DNA of 64,000 nucleotides from Boletus sp. NGJ (Eukaryota > Basidiomycota > Agaricomycetes > Boletales > Boletaceae), in the NCBI GenBank assembly GCA_019096195.1, contig JAGTXK010000187.1:248001-312000 (forward strand), written 5' to 3'. The position numbers and the translations under genes were made by a program. Shown here in pieces: positions 12,863 through 26,217 of this stretch; the first letter of the stretch is position 1; each line of letters opens with the position of its first letter. Under the pieces are notes generated by a model. The model had not been told where the DNA came from and made no database searches. It was given only the letters and a program-made list of their open reading frames with translations.

Positions 12863-15411
12863 TCAGCTTCTTCTCTTGCTTCTTCTAGGAACAAAAGTCT
12901 TTCTGATAGGGGGGTAGGCTCTGGGTTTGTATCCTAGAATCAAGGAGAAGGGTGACCTTCCAGTTACTGAGTGGGCTGCAGAGTTATGGGCAAACTCCGC
13001 CATAGGTAGTAATTCCAACCACCTCTGTGGTTGGCCATCGCAGAATATCTGAAGGTAGGTTTCTAGCTCCTGGTTATATCGTTCTGTTTCACCATCCATT
13101 TGTGGGTGATAGGCTGTGGAGAGAGCAACATTATAGTTCAAAAGTCATGTGAGCTCTTGAGCAAAGGTGGATACAAATTGAGGACCACAATCTGAGACCA
13201 GTTTATCACATAAACCATACTGTAGGAAAACCTTTTCAAAGAAAAGACAAGCTATACCAGCTGCGTCCACTGTTTTTGTGCAAGGGGTGAAAATTACCCC
13301 TTACTAAGGCTATGGTTGACCATGACCATGACAGAATCAAATCTCCCCACTGGAGGTAGGTTGGTGATCAAATCCACTGGGAGATTTTGGAATGGGCAGC
13401 ATTCTTTGAAGGCTAATAGGTTGACTGGCGGAGCTGTAGGGTGAGTCTGGACCTTGTTGGCTTGGCAAGCTGCACATCCAGAAACAAATTTCCAGATGAA
13501 TGTAGAGAGACCAGGCCACCAATATTCCTTAGTGAGGAGGGCTAGGATGTAAAGGTGTCCACCATGGCCTCCTCCAGGGGAATTATGGAGAGAGATGACT
13601 AGGTCTTTTTGGGCAGGTTCAGAGATATATAATTGTCCCTTGAAATAGAGTTTGCCATCATCGTAGGTCCAGTTGATAGCTGAGGATCTGGTGAAGAGTG
13701 GTATGGAATTTGTTATATTGTCCAGTGCTTTGATTACCAATGGATTGAATGGAGAAGACTCATTGATCTTTTCTGCAAGGTCAAGATCAATCTGTCTGAC
13801 TTGGTGATTGAAAGTGTTTGATGGGAGTATCTGGACGTCTTTGTTATCCTTGGATATATCTATCTTGTCACGTCGAGATAGTGCATCAGCCAGTGCCATT
13901 TTTATGCCTGGGAGAGCCTGATATTCCATGTCGAAGTCTTGAAGGAACAAGAGCCATCTAGCCTGTCTCCTTGACAGTTTTCTTGGTTTCTTGAAGTAGG
14001 TAAGGTTTTTGTGATTAGTCAATACCATCATGGGATGGGGCGACCCTAGAAGATATTGTTGCCATTCCTCCAACCCCTGTATGACAGCCAGTAGTTCCCT
14101 GTCATATATATTGTAATTTCTCTCCGGTGGAGAGAAAGCCTGGGAGAGATAGCCACATGGCTGTAAGTCTCTGTTTGTGTTCTTCTGCATGAGTACCACT
14201 CCAGATGTGGTGAGGGAGGTGTTGGTCATAAGAATGAAGGGTTTCGACATATCAGGAAAGGCAAGAACGGGTTTTCTTGTGAATGCTGATTGGAGGGTTC
14301 TGAATGACTCTTCTTGGGATTCTTCCCATTACCATGGTGTCTTCTATTTTGTAAGGTCTAACAGTGGACCAGTGATGTCAGAGAAGGAGGGGATGAATTT
14401 CCTGTAAAAGTTGCAGAACCTGATGAAGGACCAGACATCCTTCACATTCACCAGGAGGGTCCATTGTTTGATTGTGTTGAGTTTGACTGGGTCCATTTGG
14501 ACACTGTCCTTTCCTACAATTATTCCAAGATACTCAACCTCTTTAGCTGAGAAAGTGCACTTCTCCAGTTTGAGGTACATTTCATGCTGCCGAAAGCATT
14601 CTAGGACCTTCTGTGTCCTTTCATTGTGGGTTGCTTGATCTGAAGAATGTATCAACAGATTGTCCATGTAGATCACTAACCATCCCTCTACAATATAATC
14701 TCTGAAGAGATTATCCATAAAGGCTTGGAACATTGCTGGGGAATTGCACATTCCAAAGAACATCATGTTTGGTTTGAAGAGCCCAAATGGGGTAAGGAAA
14801 GCTGCCTTCCACTAATCTTCAGGCTTGATCAATACATTTGTTGTAGCCCCACTGTACATTGAATTTGGTAAAAATTGATGACCCCCTTAATTTATCCAAT
14901 AGATCAGAAATTAAGGGGAGAGAGTAGGCGTTTTTAATTGTATGACTGTTAAAATATTGGTAGTCTTAACAGGGGTGGAGTTTTCCATCTTTCTTCTGTA
15001 CAAAGAAGAAGAGGGTTGCTTGGGGAGATTTCAATGGGGAAATCTTTCCAGTTTTGAAATCTTTGTTGATAAATTCCCTGCATGCCTGTTGTTCCAGTGG
15101 GTTTAAAGGATATGCCTTTGCTCGTTTCAGAATAAATGAGTCCTTTAGCTTGATTGCGTGATTGTATGATCGGGAGGAGGGTAGTTTGGTGATAGTCTTC
15201 TCTGTGAAGACATCCTCATATTCTTTGAATGCATCTGGTAATGCGATTTTTGTCTTTGGCGCCTGTTGGGTGATCTCGGTAGACAGAGTTGTTCTCTTGA
15301 TAACAAACTCTGGTACATCCCCATGTGCATTGAAGAATTTGGCCCATTGTAGGGGCGTTCAATGATGGAAGGTTTCATAGAGTCCATCCTGCACGTACTC
15401 TTCTTCGTCAT
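12863..15411 (-). pseudogene. E3 Pol remnant
   Basis: Reverse transcriptase is recognisable by MFFGMCNSPAMFQAFMD and the YMDNLL-type active-site region near 14660-14680. RNase H and the start of integrase form one open stretch of 318 residues (13294-14250), which includes the H2C2 region (C-A-A-C near 13470). The integrase C-terminal part lies at 12863-13141. These are the same parts in the same order as E2. It is a broken fossil. Confidence 0.85.
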
Positions 15412-16311
15412 GTTCTAGATATCATAGTAGATATTGTTGTTCCAGTGTTCCCGGTGGATCTCCTTGGGTCCATTGGTAGGAAGACGGCACTATGATTATC
15501 TGTCCTTCCATCCAGTTGATTTCAGGGTTCACCACTCTGAGCCATAGAAGTCCTAAGATGACTTCGTCCTTGCTGCAATTGAGGACATAGAGATCCCGCC
15601 ATTCTCATATTCCTCTGTAGTCCAACACAACATTGGTTTTCTCCTTGATGGTACCTGATTGGTTTTGAGTTCCATTGACATTCCAAGCTCAGACCGGGGT
15701 GTTCAGCTTCCATGTAGGCAATCTCATCTTCTCAACCACCTGTTGAGAGATGAAACATCCTGTTGCTCCACTGTCAATTAGAGTGTTTATTTCAACGATT
15801 TTGCCATCCTGTTTCCAGATTGAGAGAGGAATGCAAATAGAATTACTTCTCGATTCAGATATAAATACAGGGGCAATCATATAGAAGGAGGGTGATGTTG
15901 GTACACCTCCATCTAAAAAGACACTTTAGCAGGAGTAATGGTGGGGATTTGCATAGTAGGTTCAAGGGAAAGAGTGTTCACATTCTCTTCCCATTCCATT
16001 GTAGCATCTTCCTCTGCTCGTCCTAGAGCGAGGCCTTGCTCATCAAGCTCCATGTCAAAGGCTGTCCTAAGCGTCCTAAGAACTCTGTCTTGTCCATTAT
16101 TTGAGATCTCTGCCAGATATTTGTCAAGGGGGTCCTGTGGTGTCTCTCTGGTAGTGACAACTCAAGTGTGCATTTTCTGAGGTTTTCTATGTCCTTCCTT
16201 TCTCCTTGGTCTGTACCTAGGATGGTTCTGGGTGTTGCACCCAACGGTATTACAGATAAAATGTCTGTTTTCCCTAAATTGTTTGGCACGTTCAATTGGA
16301 GATAGAGTGAT

Positions 16312-17094
16312 TTAGTCCATGTCCATCATACTAGGGTCATGGTGGCTTCCTCTTCCTCCTCTTTCAAAGGATGTGAAGGGTCCTTTCTGTATCCCTTCGA
16401 TCCATTGCCATGCCTTATAGATGTTTGCGGCCACTTCATAAACTTCTTCCATTTTCTTGGCCTTTTGGAAGGTTTCACTGTTGACTAGTTGTCTAGTGAT
16501 GTTCGGGTCAACACCTCTGAGGAAGAATTCCAGGATGGAACAGAACTCTTGTAGTTTAGAGTGGATCACCAGTAGGGAGAATTGGGAAATGAACTTGTTA
16601 AATCCCTTTGGATCTCTCTTGTCTTGTCAAAGAGATCCAAGTCCTGCCATGGCTAGGTTACTGGTATTGTAGGGGGTGAAGGTGAGGGTGAAGGCTTTCT
16701 TGATTTCATTATAGAATTTGTCTGCATGCAGCATGATGTCGTTGAGTAGCCAGGCTTCTGCAAACACTTTTCCTCTTCTCTTGGACATCTGGTTCAGCAG
16801 AATGAGCCTTTTGGCTTCCTCTGAGAATTTATCTGGGCCTCTGAGATGGAAGTACCCTTCTATTGCCATGAGCCATCTCTTGGCATTGTTGGTCTTGCCA
16901 GAGAACTCCTCTGGCAGTGCAACTTTAATTTCAACCATGTCTTTGTTGTCTGAGTCTTCATCTGGTGGGGAATTTCCTGGATTGGGATCTGGACTAGATG
17001 TTCTGCTCTGATTGAAGAGTGGATCTGGAAAGTCTATGCTGATGGGAACCAGTTGGAATGTGGACAGTGGGATAGGATCTGCCAATGGAGTCAT
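16312..17094 (-). pseudogene. E3 Gag remnant
   Basis: Two open stretches (16627-17094 and 16312-16569) match the E2 Gag, including FTLTFTPYNTSNLAMAGLGS and VNSETFQKAKKMEEVYEV. The leader upstream matches E2's leader as far as about 17332 and then stops. Broken. Confidence 0.8.
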
Positions 17095-17332
17095 GGTTCA
17101 AGAGTAGAGACCACCTGGAAAATCTGGTTGTCTGGGTGGATCCGGAAATGTGCAGGAAGGAGGGTTGTTGTAATGGGAGGATGACCCTGGAATCCTTCTT
17201 GAAGACATTTCAGAGATAGGAGTAGAAGCCCATGTTGATGCAGCTTCTTCTTCTTGATCTTGGCTCTGTAAAAGCTAAGAGAGGTTGATTTTGCACAGTG
17301 CATAGAGCAAGGGCCTATCCCCTGATAGGTGA

Positions 17333-18400
17333 TTAAGGTTTGCTACTGGGGCAAAAACTTCCTGGTAATCAACTCCTTCCCTTTGGGTGAATCCCTGTGC
17401 AACTATCCAAACCTTGTATTATTCCACATTTTCACTTTGGTCTCATTTAATGTGAAAGACAGGTTTGGAAGTGATGGGGGTGGCTCCCTCTGGGATGAGA
17501 ACAGTTTCATAGACATGATTGGAATTGAGGCTTTGAAGCTCTTCTTCCACTGCTGATTTCCAGCATTCTGTATGTACTCTGGAGTAAGCCTCCTTGAGTG
17601 TTCTAGGAAGGGGTTCATTTGAGTCTGAGTTTGCAGAACCAGCAAATATGAAGTCCTCCATGTTTTCTATGAATGCTGAAGAGGCTCCTGGAATATTGGG
17701 TTCATCTCTGACATGTTCTGGCAATTCCGGATGTTCTGGTGGTGGTTCCAAGTGCTCTGGTAGTGGTTCCAGTGGTTCCAGTGGTTCTGAGTGTTCTGCT
17801 TGTTCTTGCCATCAATGGGCTTGTATCGTAGCCTCTTCATCCAAAGTACATTGATATTTTTTGTTTTTGTTTGCTGGTCGTTGTGGTTGATTACTTCTAC
17901 ATACATTAACTGCTTGTTGAGCAACAGGATGAGCAGAAATAGATGCAGAAATAGGAGGGGCTGGAACAGCTGGGGGAACCAGAACAGCTGGGAGGATTGG
18001 AACAGCTGGAGGTGCTGGAATAGCTGGAATAGCTGGAGGAGCTAGGAGATGGAGTGCATCTAGATGAAGTTGTTCAAATTGATCTGCAAGCTCTAGTATG
18101 GCAGGGCTTGCTGGTCATTTGGGAACATCTGCTGGAGCTACATCTTCTCCCACTGGTCTGGAATTGGATGAACAGCAGTCTTCATTGTCTCCACTGTTGT
18201 CCTCTGGTTGATGAAGATGGTTTGGAATTAGGCCCTCCTACTGTCCCTCAACAGCAGGGCCATTCCATGGAGCTGACTAAGTTCTGGAGATGTTTCTGGT
18301 TTCATTAAAAGTAACATGTCAACTGGAGATAATAGTTCAACACTCTATGTCCAGGAGCTTGTAGGCTTGTTGTCCATATATGTATCCAATCATGATGTAT
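17333..18400 (-). pseudogene. Copia linker and RT start
   Basis: The segment EAYSRVHTECWKSAVEEELQ followed by L-N-S-N-H-V-Y-E-T and I-T-S-K-P-V-F-H-I-K (17443-17600) is the conserved entry to Copia reverse transcriptase. Upstream lies a low-complexity Asn/Gln/Trp-rich and Pro-rich linker (about 17690-18050) built from short imperfect repeats of AACAGCTGG type. Such linkers between integrase and RT are usual in Copia. Broken. Confidence 0.8.
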
Positions 18401-18721
18401 TGAAAGAGAAAAGACCAACAATGCTGAGAGTTACCTGAGGGTAATATCCAAAGAGTAAAATGGCAATTCCAAGAATGTGTACCTACTACAGGATACGCTA
18501 CTATTTATACTTACAGAGTATGGGCACGGACCAGTTTTAGAGCTGGTATGGAAGGTGCTAGAAGATAACATAGTGTTCTAGGCTATTCTATGACGTAGGA
18601 GTGATATTGTAGGCCTAGGTGTGGGATCGAGGCTCAGGTGTCAGCTATGATGCAAGTGTTAATTGGATGTCCATTAGCTAAGTGGTATAGGTATCTACTA
18701 TGAAAGAAAAGAAAAAGTTTC
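18401..18721 (-). repeat. E4 3' LTR (left)
   Basis: This is a 321-bp repeat. On the minus strand it carries TATAAATA (18502-18509) and then, 26-33 bases on, ATTCTTGGAATT (18465-18476). The latter is identical to the sequence beside the 5' LTR and so complementary to the primer site. Confidence 0.9.
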
Positions 18722-18932
18722 ATCACCCCCTTTTCAAGGGTTGAACTCCCAGTCAACCAGGGTGCCAACAAGTAGAGGTTCTGCATTGGGTAGGGGGATT
18801 TCAAAGAGGTGGTTGGGAAGGTTGTTGAGGGAGGTGGCATATACATGGAATGTCATGTCAGTGCAGAGGGTGGACTTGTTCATACAGGTGGGGAAGTCAC
18901 ACAGTTTGGTGAGAGAGTGGACAGCTAAGGGG

Positions 18933-21436
18933 TTAGAGGTGTGGAACTTCTTGATAAGCTTTGAGGTGTTCTTCATGTTTGCCTTGGGTTCCCAAGTACG
19001 TTCCTCTTATGGGTAGCCTTTTCAATGTATGAGGTACTCTGTTTTTCCTCTGCATTTCCTCAAGTTGATAACCTCCTGAATCTTGTGTTCCTCTTCTTGT
19101 TGAACAAGTATGGGTGGTGGTGGTTTTGGCTTGGCCTGTAATCAAGCTGTACCGGCATGGTATGGAGTGAGTAGGGATTCATGGAAGACCGGGTGAATAC
19201 CATGCCAGGTCTTCAGTATTTCTAGCTCATATGAGACCTTGCCCACTTTTTGTTTCACCTTGAATAGTCCATAGTGCTTGTTGTCAAACTTTTTGGTTGG
19301 TCAGTCTGTGCGGATGTGAGTTTCTTCAAGAAGGACTTGTTGACTGATGGCAAAGTTCAGTGAAGGGGTGGCTCACTTGTCATGACTTTTCTTCATCATA
19401 GCAGCTGCCTTTTCTAGTGCACTCTTGGCCATTTTGTGATGGCTCTTCATTTGCGCCATGAACATGGTGGCTGACTCATTCTAGACTTCAATCTGCTTGT
19501 TGGGAATCAGGGGCTATTGATCATAGTTGAGCAGGAAGAGGGATATGCCAGTGGCACTCATGGTCTGAGAGTTGTGGGCGAACTTGGTGAGGGGGAGCCA
19601 TTTCGCCCAGTCTGTCTGCCTATGGTTCACATAGATCCATAGGTACTTTTCAACTTCTCAGTTGACTCATTCTGTCTGCCCATCCATCTGTGGGTGGTAG
19701 GCAGTTGACAGATTGGCTTGAATACTGAGGAGTGCATACAGGTCTTTCATAAATGAGGACACAAATTGTGTTCCTCTGTCTGATATCACCTTATGGGGTG
19801 TGCTGTGAAGTTTGAACACCTGGTTGCAGAAGATGGTGGCAATCCCTTGTGACATGATTGTGTCCATAACTGGCATGAGGTGTATCATCTTGAAGAAATG
19901 GTTGACCACAATGAGGATGGTGTTTTTAGCTTGGGACTGCAGGAGGGGGCCGATGAGGTCCACTGAGATGATCTCCCATGGTGATGATGGGACTTCATTT
20001 GGATGGAGTGGCATGTGGAGAGTGGTAGTCTTGGCTTTGACTTTTTGGCATACATTACAGCCTTTCACATACCCCTCAACATCCTTTCAAAGGGTTGGCC
20101 AGTAGTATTCACTCATGATGAGGTTGTGAGTCCATTTAATGCCAGGGTGTCCTGCAATTGGGTGGTCATGATTTGCAATGATGGTGTCCTCTCTCAACTT
20201 CTCATTGTTGGGAATGTATATGAGGTTTTTCCACCTCACAAGTCTGTTGCTTTTGGTCCAGGGTGTGTTCTCCTTTGTGAGCCCTTCCTTTGTGAACCTC
20301 TCGAGTTTATATTGTACCTTGGTTATTCTTGAGATGAGGTTGGGCAGGGTGATTGCACTAATGGAGATTGGTGATGTTGGGGGTGAAAAAAGGGCATCGG
20401 GAAGTAGGGTTTATTAGGCATTGTCGTGTTCCACCCCCTTTTCAAAGTCTGGCCTTCTGAACAGAGGGTCAGCAGGGTTGGTCTTGCCCAAGCAGTGAGT
20501 GATCGTAAGAGTGTATTCTTGTACAATCTGCTGCCACCGGGCTTGATGGCAGGAGAGGTCCTAGGGGCAACAAAAGAACTTGAGGTTCTTATGGTCAGTG
20601 AGGATCTCAATGGGGTGTGTGGTGTCAAGGAGGTATTGTTGCCACTTGTTGAGGGCAAAGATAATTGTGAGCATCTCGAGGTTTGCTGCATGGTAATTCT
20701 GCTCTGCATCATTGAGGGAGTGTGAGATGAAGGCGATGGGCTGCCAAGTGCCATCATGCTTTTGGGAGAGGACAGCACCAATACTGACACCAGAGCCATC
20801 AGTTTCAACTTGATAGGGGTTGTTGTCCATTGACATGGCAAGGGCAGATGCTGTTGAGATTGTGTGTTTGAGGTCTTCAAATGCCTTCTGACAATTATCT
20901 ATCCAGATGAAGTCCTTCTTCACCAATGTGAGTGTGTTGAGGGGGCACACAATCATTGCAAAGTTTTTGACAAAGTGTCAGTAGAAGTTGAGAAATCCAA
21001 GGAAGCCTTGGAGCACCTTTTTGGAGGTCAGGACAGGCCAGTCAGCAAAGGTGGAGACCTTCTTTTCATCCATTCTGACCTTGTCTTGGATGGCAATGAG
21101 GCTGAGGAACTCAGTTTCTTGGACCTCAAAGTCACACTTATCATGCTGTAGGTACAGATGGGTGTCATGAAGAATTTGTAGCAGTTCTCATACTACCCTT
21201 TGATGTTCTTTGATTGTTCTTGTGAATATCATGATATCATTGATGTACACTACCACTACACCTTGGTCCACCAACTCTTTGAATAGTGCAATCATCATCA
21301 TCTGAAATGTTGCTGGGGAGTTGGTGAGTCTGAAGAACATCCCAAGAGGCTCGAAGAGTCCACAGTTCATCCAGAATGCTGCCTTCCACTTGTCTCCTTC
21401 TACCATCCATACATTGTTGTATCCTGAAACGTTCAC
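18933..21436 (-). pseudogene. E4 Pol remnant, 3' part (RT, RNase H, integrase, chromodomain)
   Basis: Reverse transcriptase continues at 21188-21436 (FFRLTNSPATFQMMM and VVVYINDIMIF, the active-site region). RNase H lies at 20561-20956 (QVETDGSGVSIGAVLSQKHD, LTDHKNLKFF). The integrase zinc-binding region (GCNVCQKVKA) and core lie at 19667-20068 (ISVDLIGPL, ISDRGTQFVSSF). The chromodomain lies at 18950-19130. Broken. Confidence 0.88.
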
Positions 21437-22411
21437 CGTTGATACCTATTATCTATTAGCACCCCTCTACACTCTCGCACTACCCACGAACGATATATTC
21501 GCCTACGCCAACCAAACTCCCCCCTAGCCTTACCTCACATACACCTAGAGTAACCACTCACCATATCCGCCCCCATATGATACATCACACCACCAACTAC
21601 ACCTATGTACGCTTTCACTAACAGTACCCTTGTCATACCTGTTACACTATGACACCAAGTAGCCCTATGGCTAAACTCCGGTGCTCATTGCCACAAGCAT
21701 AGGCCCGCACACCTCTAAACTACATGAACCCCATAGACCATACCTGACGCAGTGCTTGGTACGCTACACAAATACTAATCAGGAGTTTACCTCCAGATCC
21801 TCGACTCCCCTGCTTGACCCTCTATTCCGATCATCCCAACTGGAACCATCTATCATGCTGCCCCAAGTACTGATCAAGCCATGCTAGATCACCAAGTTAT
21901 TTATAAGAGCACACACTCTGAATGCTCTGACCATCCTGACCATCCTGAGTATTTCGAGCATTCCGACCAGAACCACCCCCAGAACCCTCCGGAAGCCCTC
22001 TACCTAGATTTTCCTTCTTGTCTTGCCTCCTATTTATTAGTCCCATTAGATATATCACACATAGCCGCATCTAGAACGCTCCAGACTACATTTCACTTAC
22101 ACGCGTATACCACACACATCTCATTCCACCATTTCTCCCTTTCGCTATTGAACACTAACACTTTCTTGTTCCTGCAATGTTATACCCAGTACCCACGACA
22201 TCACAGCATAGCACAGTCCGTGCACCACTATCAGTAGTATATAAATAGCTGGTAGAGTACCCTGTTTCGCCTAGCCTTGAAATTGCCTTTCTCTCTGTCG
22301 CATATTGCTTCAGTTAGCAATGCTTCAGATATTGGGTTTAGGTCCTTTCTTTCGTCCATTGCAAGTTCCTTTCATACCCCCATCTTATGTCAAACTTTAT
22401 ATAGTATTTCA
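21425..22411 (+). repeat. Solo-LTR-like block inside E4 RT
   Basis: The block begins TGAAACG and ends TATTTCA, the same TGAAA...TTTCA termini as E4's LTRs and the solo LTR at 32558. It interrupts RT: the E4 coding match stops on one side and resumes on the other with a short piece missing. A TATATAAATAG at about 22240 followed by TTGAAATTGCC resembles the promoter and start region of the E4 and 32558 LTRs. It is CpG-rich and so younger than E4. No clean target duplication is visible, so an insertion with later loss at the edge is the best reading. Confidence 0.6.
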
Positions 22412-25100
22412 CAGCTTTAGTTTGTTGACAAGCTCAGCAATGAGTGGGAGTGGGTACCAGTTGTGGCGGGTCACCACATTGAGTTTACGGTAATCTTGTA
22501 TGGGGTGGAGGCATCCGTTTTTCTTCTTGATGAAGAAAAACACCAAAGTGAAGGGAGATTTAGAAGGGCGTATGTGCCCAGACTTTAAGTTCTCTTCAAG
22601 GAAAGTATCAAGCTTCTTTTGTTCTCCCAGGTTTAGGGGGTACACTTTGCAGTCTACCTTGTGGTTCCCTGGGAGTAGCTTGATTGCATGGTCCCAGGGT
22701 TGTCTTGGGGGGAGCACATTGAAGCTTTCTTTTGTGAATACATCCTTGAATTCATGGATGTACTTGGGTGCTGCTTCCTCAAAGGTCTTCTTCTTCTGAA
22801 CATAGTTCTTGATGGCTATCTCTGTGGTGATGTTTCATATATACTCATCATTGTTCAGTTGGAAGAGCTGATCTTCTTGAGAGGGGACAAAGTCCTCATC
22901 TGTTTCATTGTCTTCTTCGTCCACTGAAGTAGTGACATGGTCATTCTTGCAGTGGAAGGAGATTCATCCGGTTCTCCAGTCGATGGCCAGGTTGTGCATT
23001 TTCAGCCAGTTATGTCCCAGGAAGACTGTGTTCAGCCTGAGGTTGGTTACCACAAGGGCAATCTGTTCTTTGTGATCATGGACCTGGAGTTTGACGATGA
23101 CGAACTTTTCAATTTTTCCTTCAGCATTGGTGGTGCCATCGGCGTTGTATACCATTAACACATGGGGTAGCAAATGAGTTTGCACCCCCTTTTCAGTGAT
23201 GAAGCCTTCATGGATGGATGATCCAGTGCATCCGGAGTCAATGAGGGCTTTGACCTCCATTTGCTCTCCACTTGAAAGACTTAGTCTCACCGGGATCTTG
23301 AGGGAGTTCCTTTTGGGTAGGTGAGGGGATGCATTTCAGGATTTTGAAGGGTGTTGCAGGTTGCATAGGACCCAGTATGCATTGTTGGATGGCATTGTTT
23401 GGAGCTCCTAAACAAGGTCCCGACATACTTTGATTGTCCTAGCATCATGGACAAAGGATTTCAGTTGCCTAATGCTGCATTCAACATCAGGATGTTCTAC
23501 CTGGGCCTTCATCCATTGCATGGACCATGGGTCCAGCATGTTTAGCCAGGAACAAGAGGACATCTCTTCCTTTCACTCAGGTTCCTTGGGGTGTTTCCAC
23601 AGGATTGTTCATGAGTTGTTTGATCTGTCATCTTTCTTTGCTGATGGATCAAATTTTACTTTTCTGGGGGGGTAGGGCATTTTAGAATAATGGCTTTCAT
23701 TTTTGCTTCGGCAGGTTCACTTGGGCCTCTTCTGACTCAACCTCATCATTGTGAAGGATGGCGAAACAATTTCCTTGCAATGACTTATTGTACTGTACAG
23801 GAGAGCAGCTGTTGTCTACTGTACTAGGAGAAAAGACAAGTTTGTTGTTTACATCTGAAGTGTATTCTATCACAGGGTTTACCCGCTCAGCATCCATTAT
23901 CATTGCCTTAATACTCACAAATATGTCGGGGGAAACTTCTTGGCCATTGATAACAATGCCTCTCATCTGGCAAGGGCAAGGGAAAGGGGGATGATTGGCA
24001 CAAGGCCAGGGTTTGGAACATTTCTGGCAGATACCAGCTGTGTGGGCCTTGTCCAGCTCCATGGGAGTGCCTTGACCAGTGAAAGTGCCAGTCATGTTGG
24101 GATGGGGTTTTACTGCAGGAGTGGCTGCAGTGGTTGGGGGAGGACTGGCAGGAGTGGAGTAGTGGGGGTGGGAAATGAAGTGATGGAAGTATAGTGGGCC
24201 AGTTATGTAACCCAATTTCTTTCGGTCCACAATCTCAACTAGGATGTCTGATGCTCTCACCAGGGTGTTCTCCCACTGGTGTATGTCAGTAGATTCGATC
24301 AGGGTGGGCTAGTTTCTCTCTACAAACTCCACCACGTTGGAGTGAACTGCCTGCCTTGCCAAGTCTACCATGACTCGGCCATTGTATCTGATGTTGAACT
24401 CAGCCTCCTCCACGTAGTGGTGCAGTTTCGTAAAGTAGTCCTCTACAGTGTCCTTACCCTGCTTTAGAGCCATCAGCTTCTGTTGTGCCACCTACTTGAC
24501 ATTGGCAGGTTAGAAGTTCTTCTTTAGCTTCTTTTTGAAGCCAGTGAATGTGAGGATGTGGATGGCACCCTGTGCTGTCATGACATTGCCGAAGCATCCT
24601 GCTAGATTACTGCTGCAGAGGTAAGACAGTACAATTAGAATTTTTTGGTAGTCTCGAGGATTGGTCTCAAAACCTGACAGATAAAGTTTCATTGTCCTCC
24701 ACTAGGAGACAAATTTTTCTTTGTTCCCATCATAGTATTTGGGCTTTGCAGCGAGCGATTTCCTCAGCTTTGGTGATGGTCCCAGGAAACCATGCACTGG
24801 TTCATGCAGATTCCCAGGGCTGGAAGGGGAGCTTGGGACCTGAGGGAGTGGGCAATATGGCAGGGAGGGCTGCAGAGGGAGCATCTGTTGCATAAGATTG
24901 GGAGGAGGAGGAGGCAGTCCGGCCACAGTTCCAGCTCTCTTGTAAATCCTTTGCCATGCACCGAATGCAGCCAGCCATGTTCCAATGGGGTCTATAGGCA
25001 GGACATGGTGTTGGCAGTGAAGAAGCAGGTTGGTTGGTATGGTCTGGATGAGATCTGGGGGTATTGACTGCCCAAGGAGCTCAAATAGTGATGCTGCCAA
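22409..25100 (-). pseudogene. E4 Gag, protease and RT N-terminal remnant
   Basis: Gag runs over about 23697-25100 with MALKQGKDTVEDYFTKLHHY near 24400 and a cysteine-rich piece CQKCSKPWPCANHPPFPC near 23990-24050. The protease contains ALIDSGCTGSSIHEGF (about 23200-23250). The N-terminal RT reads FFIKKKNGCLHPIQDYRKLN (22470-22560). The order is normal for gypsy. Broken. Confidence 0.85.
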
Positions 25101-26205
25101 GGAGTCTCAAGGGGTAGGCACCTCTATAGGCAATTGGTGGGTGGCAGGAGTTGGCATAAGGGATGTGTCAATGCTGATATCCTGGAGGGCCACTGCCATA
25201 GCACTGAAGGTGCTGGAGCAGAATGGACTGGGGGTTGACATGGGCGAATTAATGAAGCTTATTGGTGGTGGTGGTGGTAGATGAGGAGGGTGGTGAGTAT
25301 GTCAACAAGTAAATCATTTGGTTGGATGCGAGGGGTGAAAATGCACTGAAGCAGGCAACATAGGAAGTGAGGGCATGTACTGTGTTGAGAGGGCATGGTG
25401 GGTAAAGTCTGGTGAAACTTGTACCAGAAGTGGCTGGTAACGAGTGGAATTGAGGGATAGAAGCTACCAAGCAGTGCTTGGTTGCACGCCTGGAATTAGG
25501 TGGAATGATGAGGGTAGTGGTCCTAAAAACGAATCCTTGATAAGAACGGGCAAGTGTCGAGAGGGAACTGGAGGATGACTGCCTTACTACAGATAGGGGT
25601 GCATGGGAGAAAGGCAAGATAAATGTCCATGTCACACTGATGTGATGTTACAGGTGATCATGCAAACCCACCCTCTGTAGCATTGAGAGGGATACGGACT
25701 GCTAGACACTCAGTGGACGACAGGGGCTTGTGCACTATGCCTGGTAGCAACATTATTCTATTTTATGATGCTGGATGGGCATATAACGATGGTTTCTGCA
25801 AGGGTCTACTTGGGTGCATCATGTGCACCTAATGGGTTCCTCTTATGCCTGAGGTCTGGCAAGGGTGTCTGTGATGAAGAGTCATGAGGATGGAAGGTGA
25901 GAGGAGATGCATAATGCAAATAAGAGAGAGAGACCAAGTGGCCTTCAATCTCCTTATCTTCTCAAGTAGTTGTAGCCTGTGTTCAATGCTAGCAACCACC
26001 TAGTAGGCTGGAATTACGCTTAACGCTAATCGAACTCTTGGGAATCCCCTAAACAGATTCACCCAAAGAGTTTACAATTGTTCTAGTCAATCAATGTGGG
26101 GAGAGGGAAGTAGTGAAAGAAACAAGCACATCATTAAGGACAACAGTGAGGCAGTGGTGATGAAGGGAAGGTAGTCAGGGGACAAAGTGTCCAGTGATCA
26201 AGGAT

Positions 26206-26217
26206 ATTCTTGGAATT
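26206..26217 (-). other. E4 primer-binding site (self-priming type)
   Basis: The plus strand reads ATTCTTGGAATT directly against the LTR edge. It equals the RNA-start segment of the left LTR (18465-18476, minus strand), so the site on the element's RNA is complementary to the RNA's own 5' end over 12 bases. This is consistent with Tf1-type self-priming. Confidence 0.75.

Larger units (their letters stand above)
11317..17332 (-). mobile_element. E3: older truncated Ty3/gypsy related to E1/E2
   Basis: On the minus strand this reads leader, Gag (about 16300-17094), protease (about 15690-15880), RT (about 14344-15150), RNase H (about 13900-14250), integrase (about 12860-13700), chromodomain (about 12390-12560) and part of ORF3 (11317-12370). 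It is the same family as E2 but clearly older. Where E2 has CpG, E3 mostly has TpG or CpA, and it has more than ten breaks. Neither end keeps an LTR. The left end meets LTR B of E2 inside ORF3, and the right end meets Copia sequence within the 5' leader. Confidence 0.85.

Noticed and set aside
17690-18050. Asn/Trp-rich repeats as a separate repetitive protein gene
   Set aside because: They lie exactly where the Copia linker between integrase and RT belongs, in frame with it on the minus strand.
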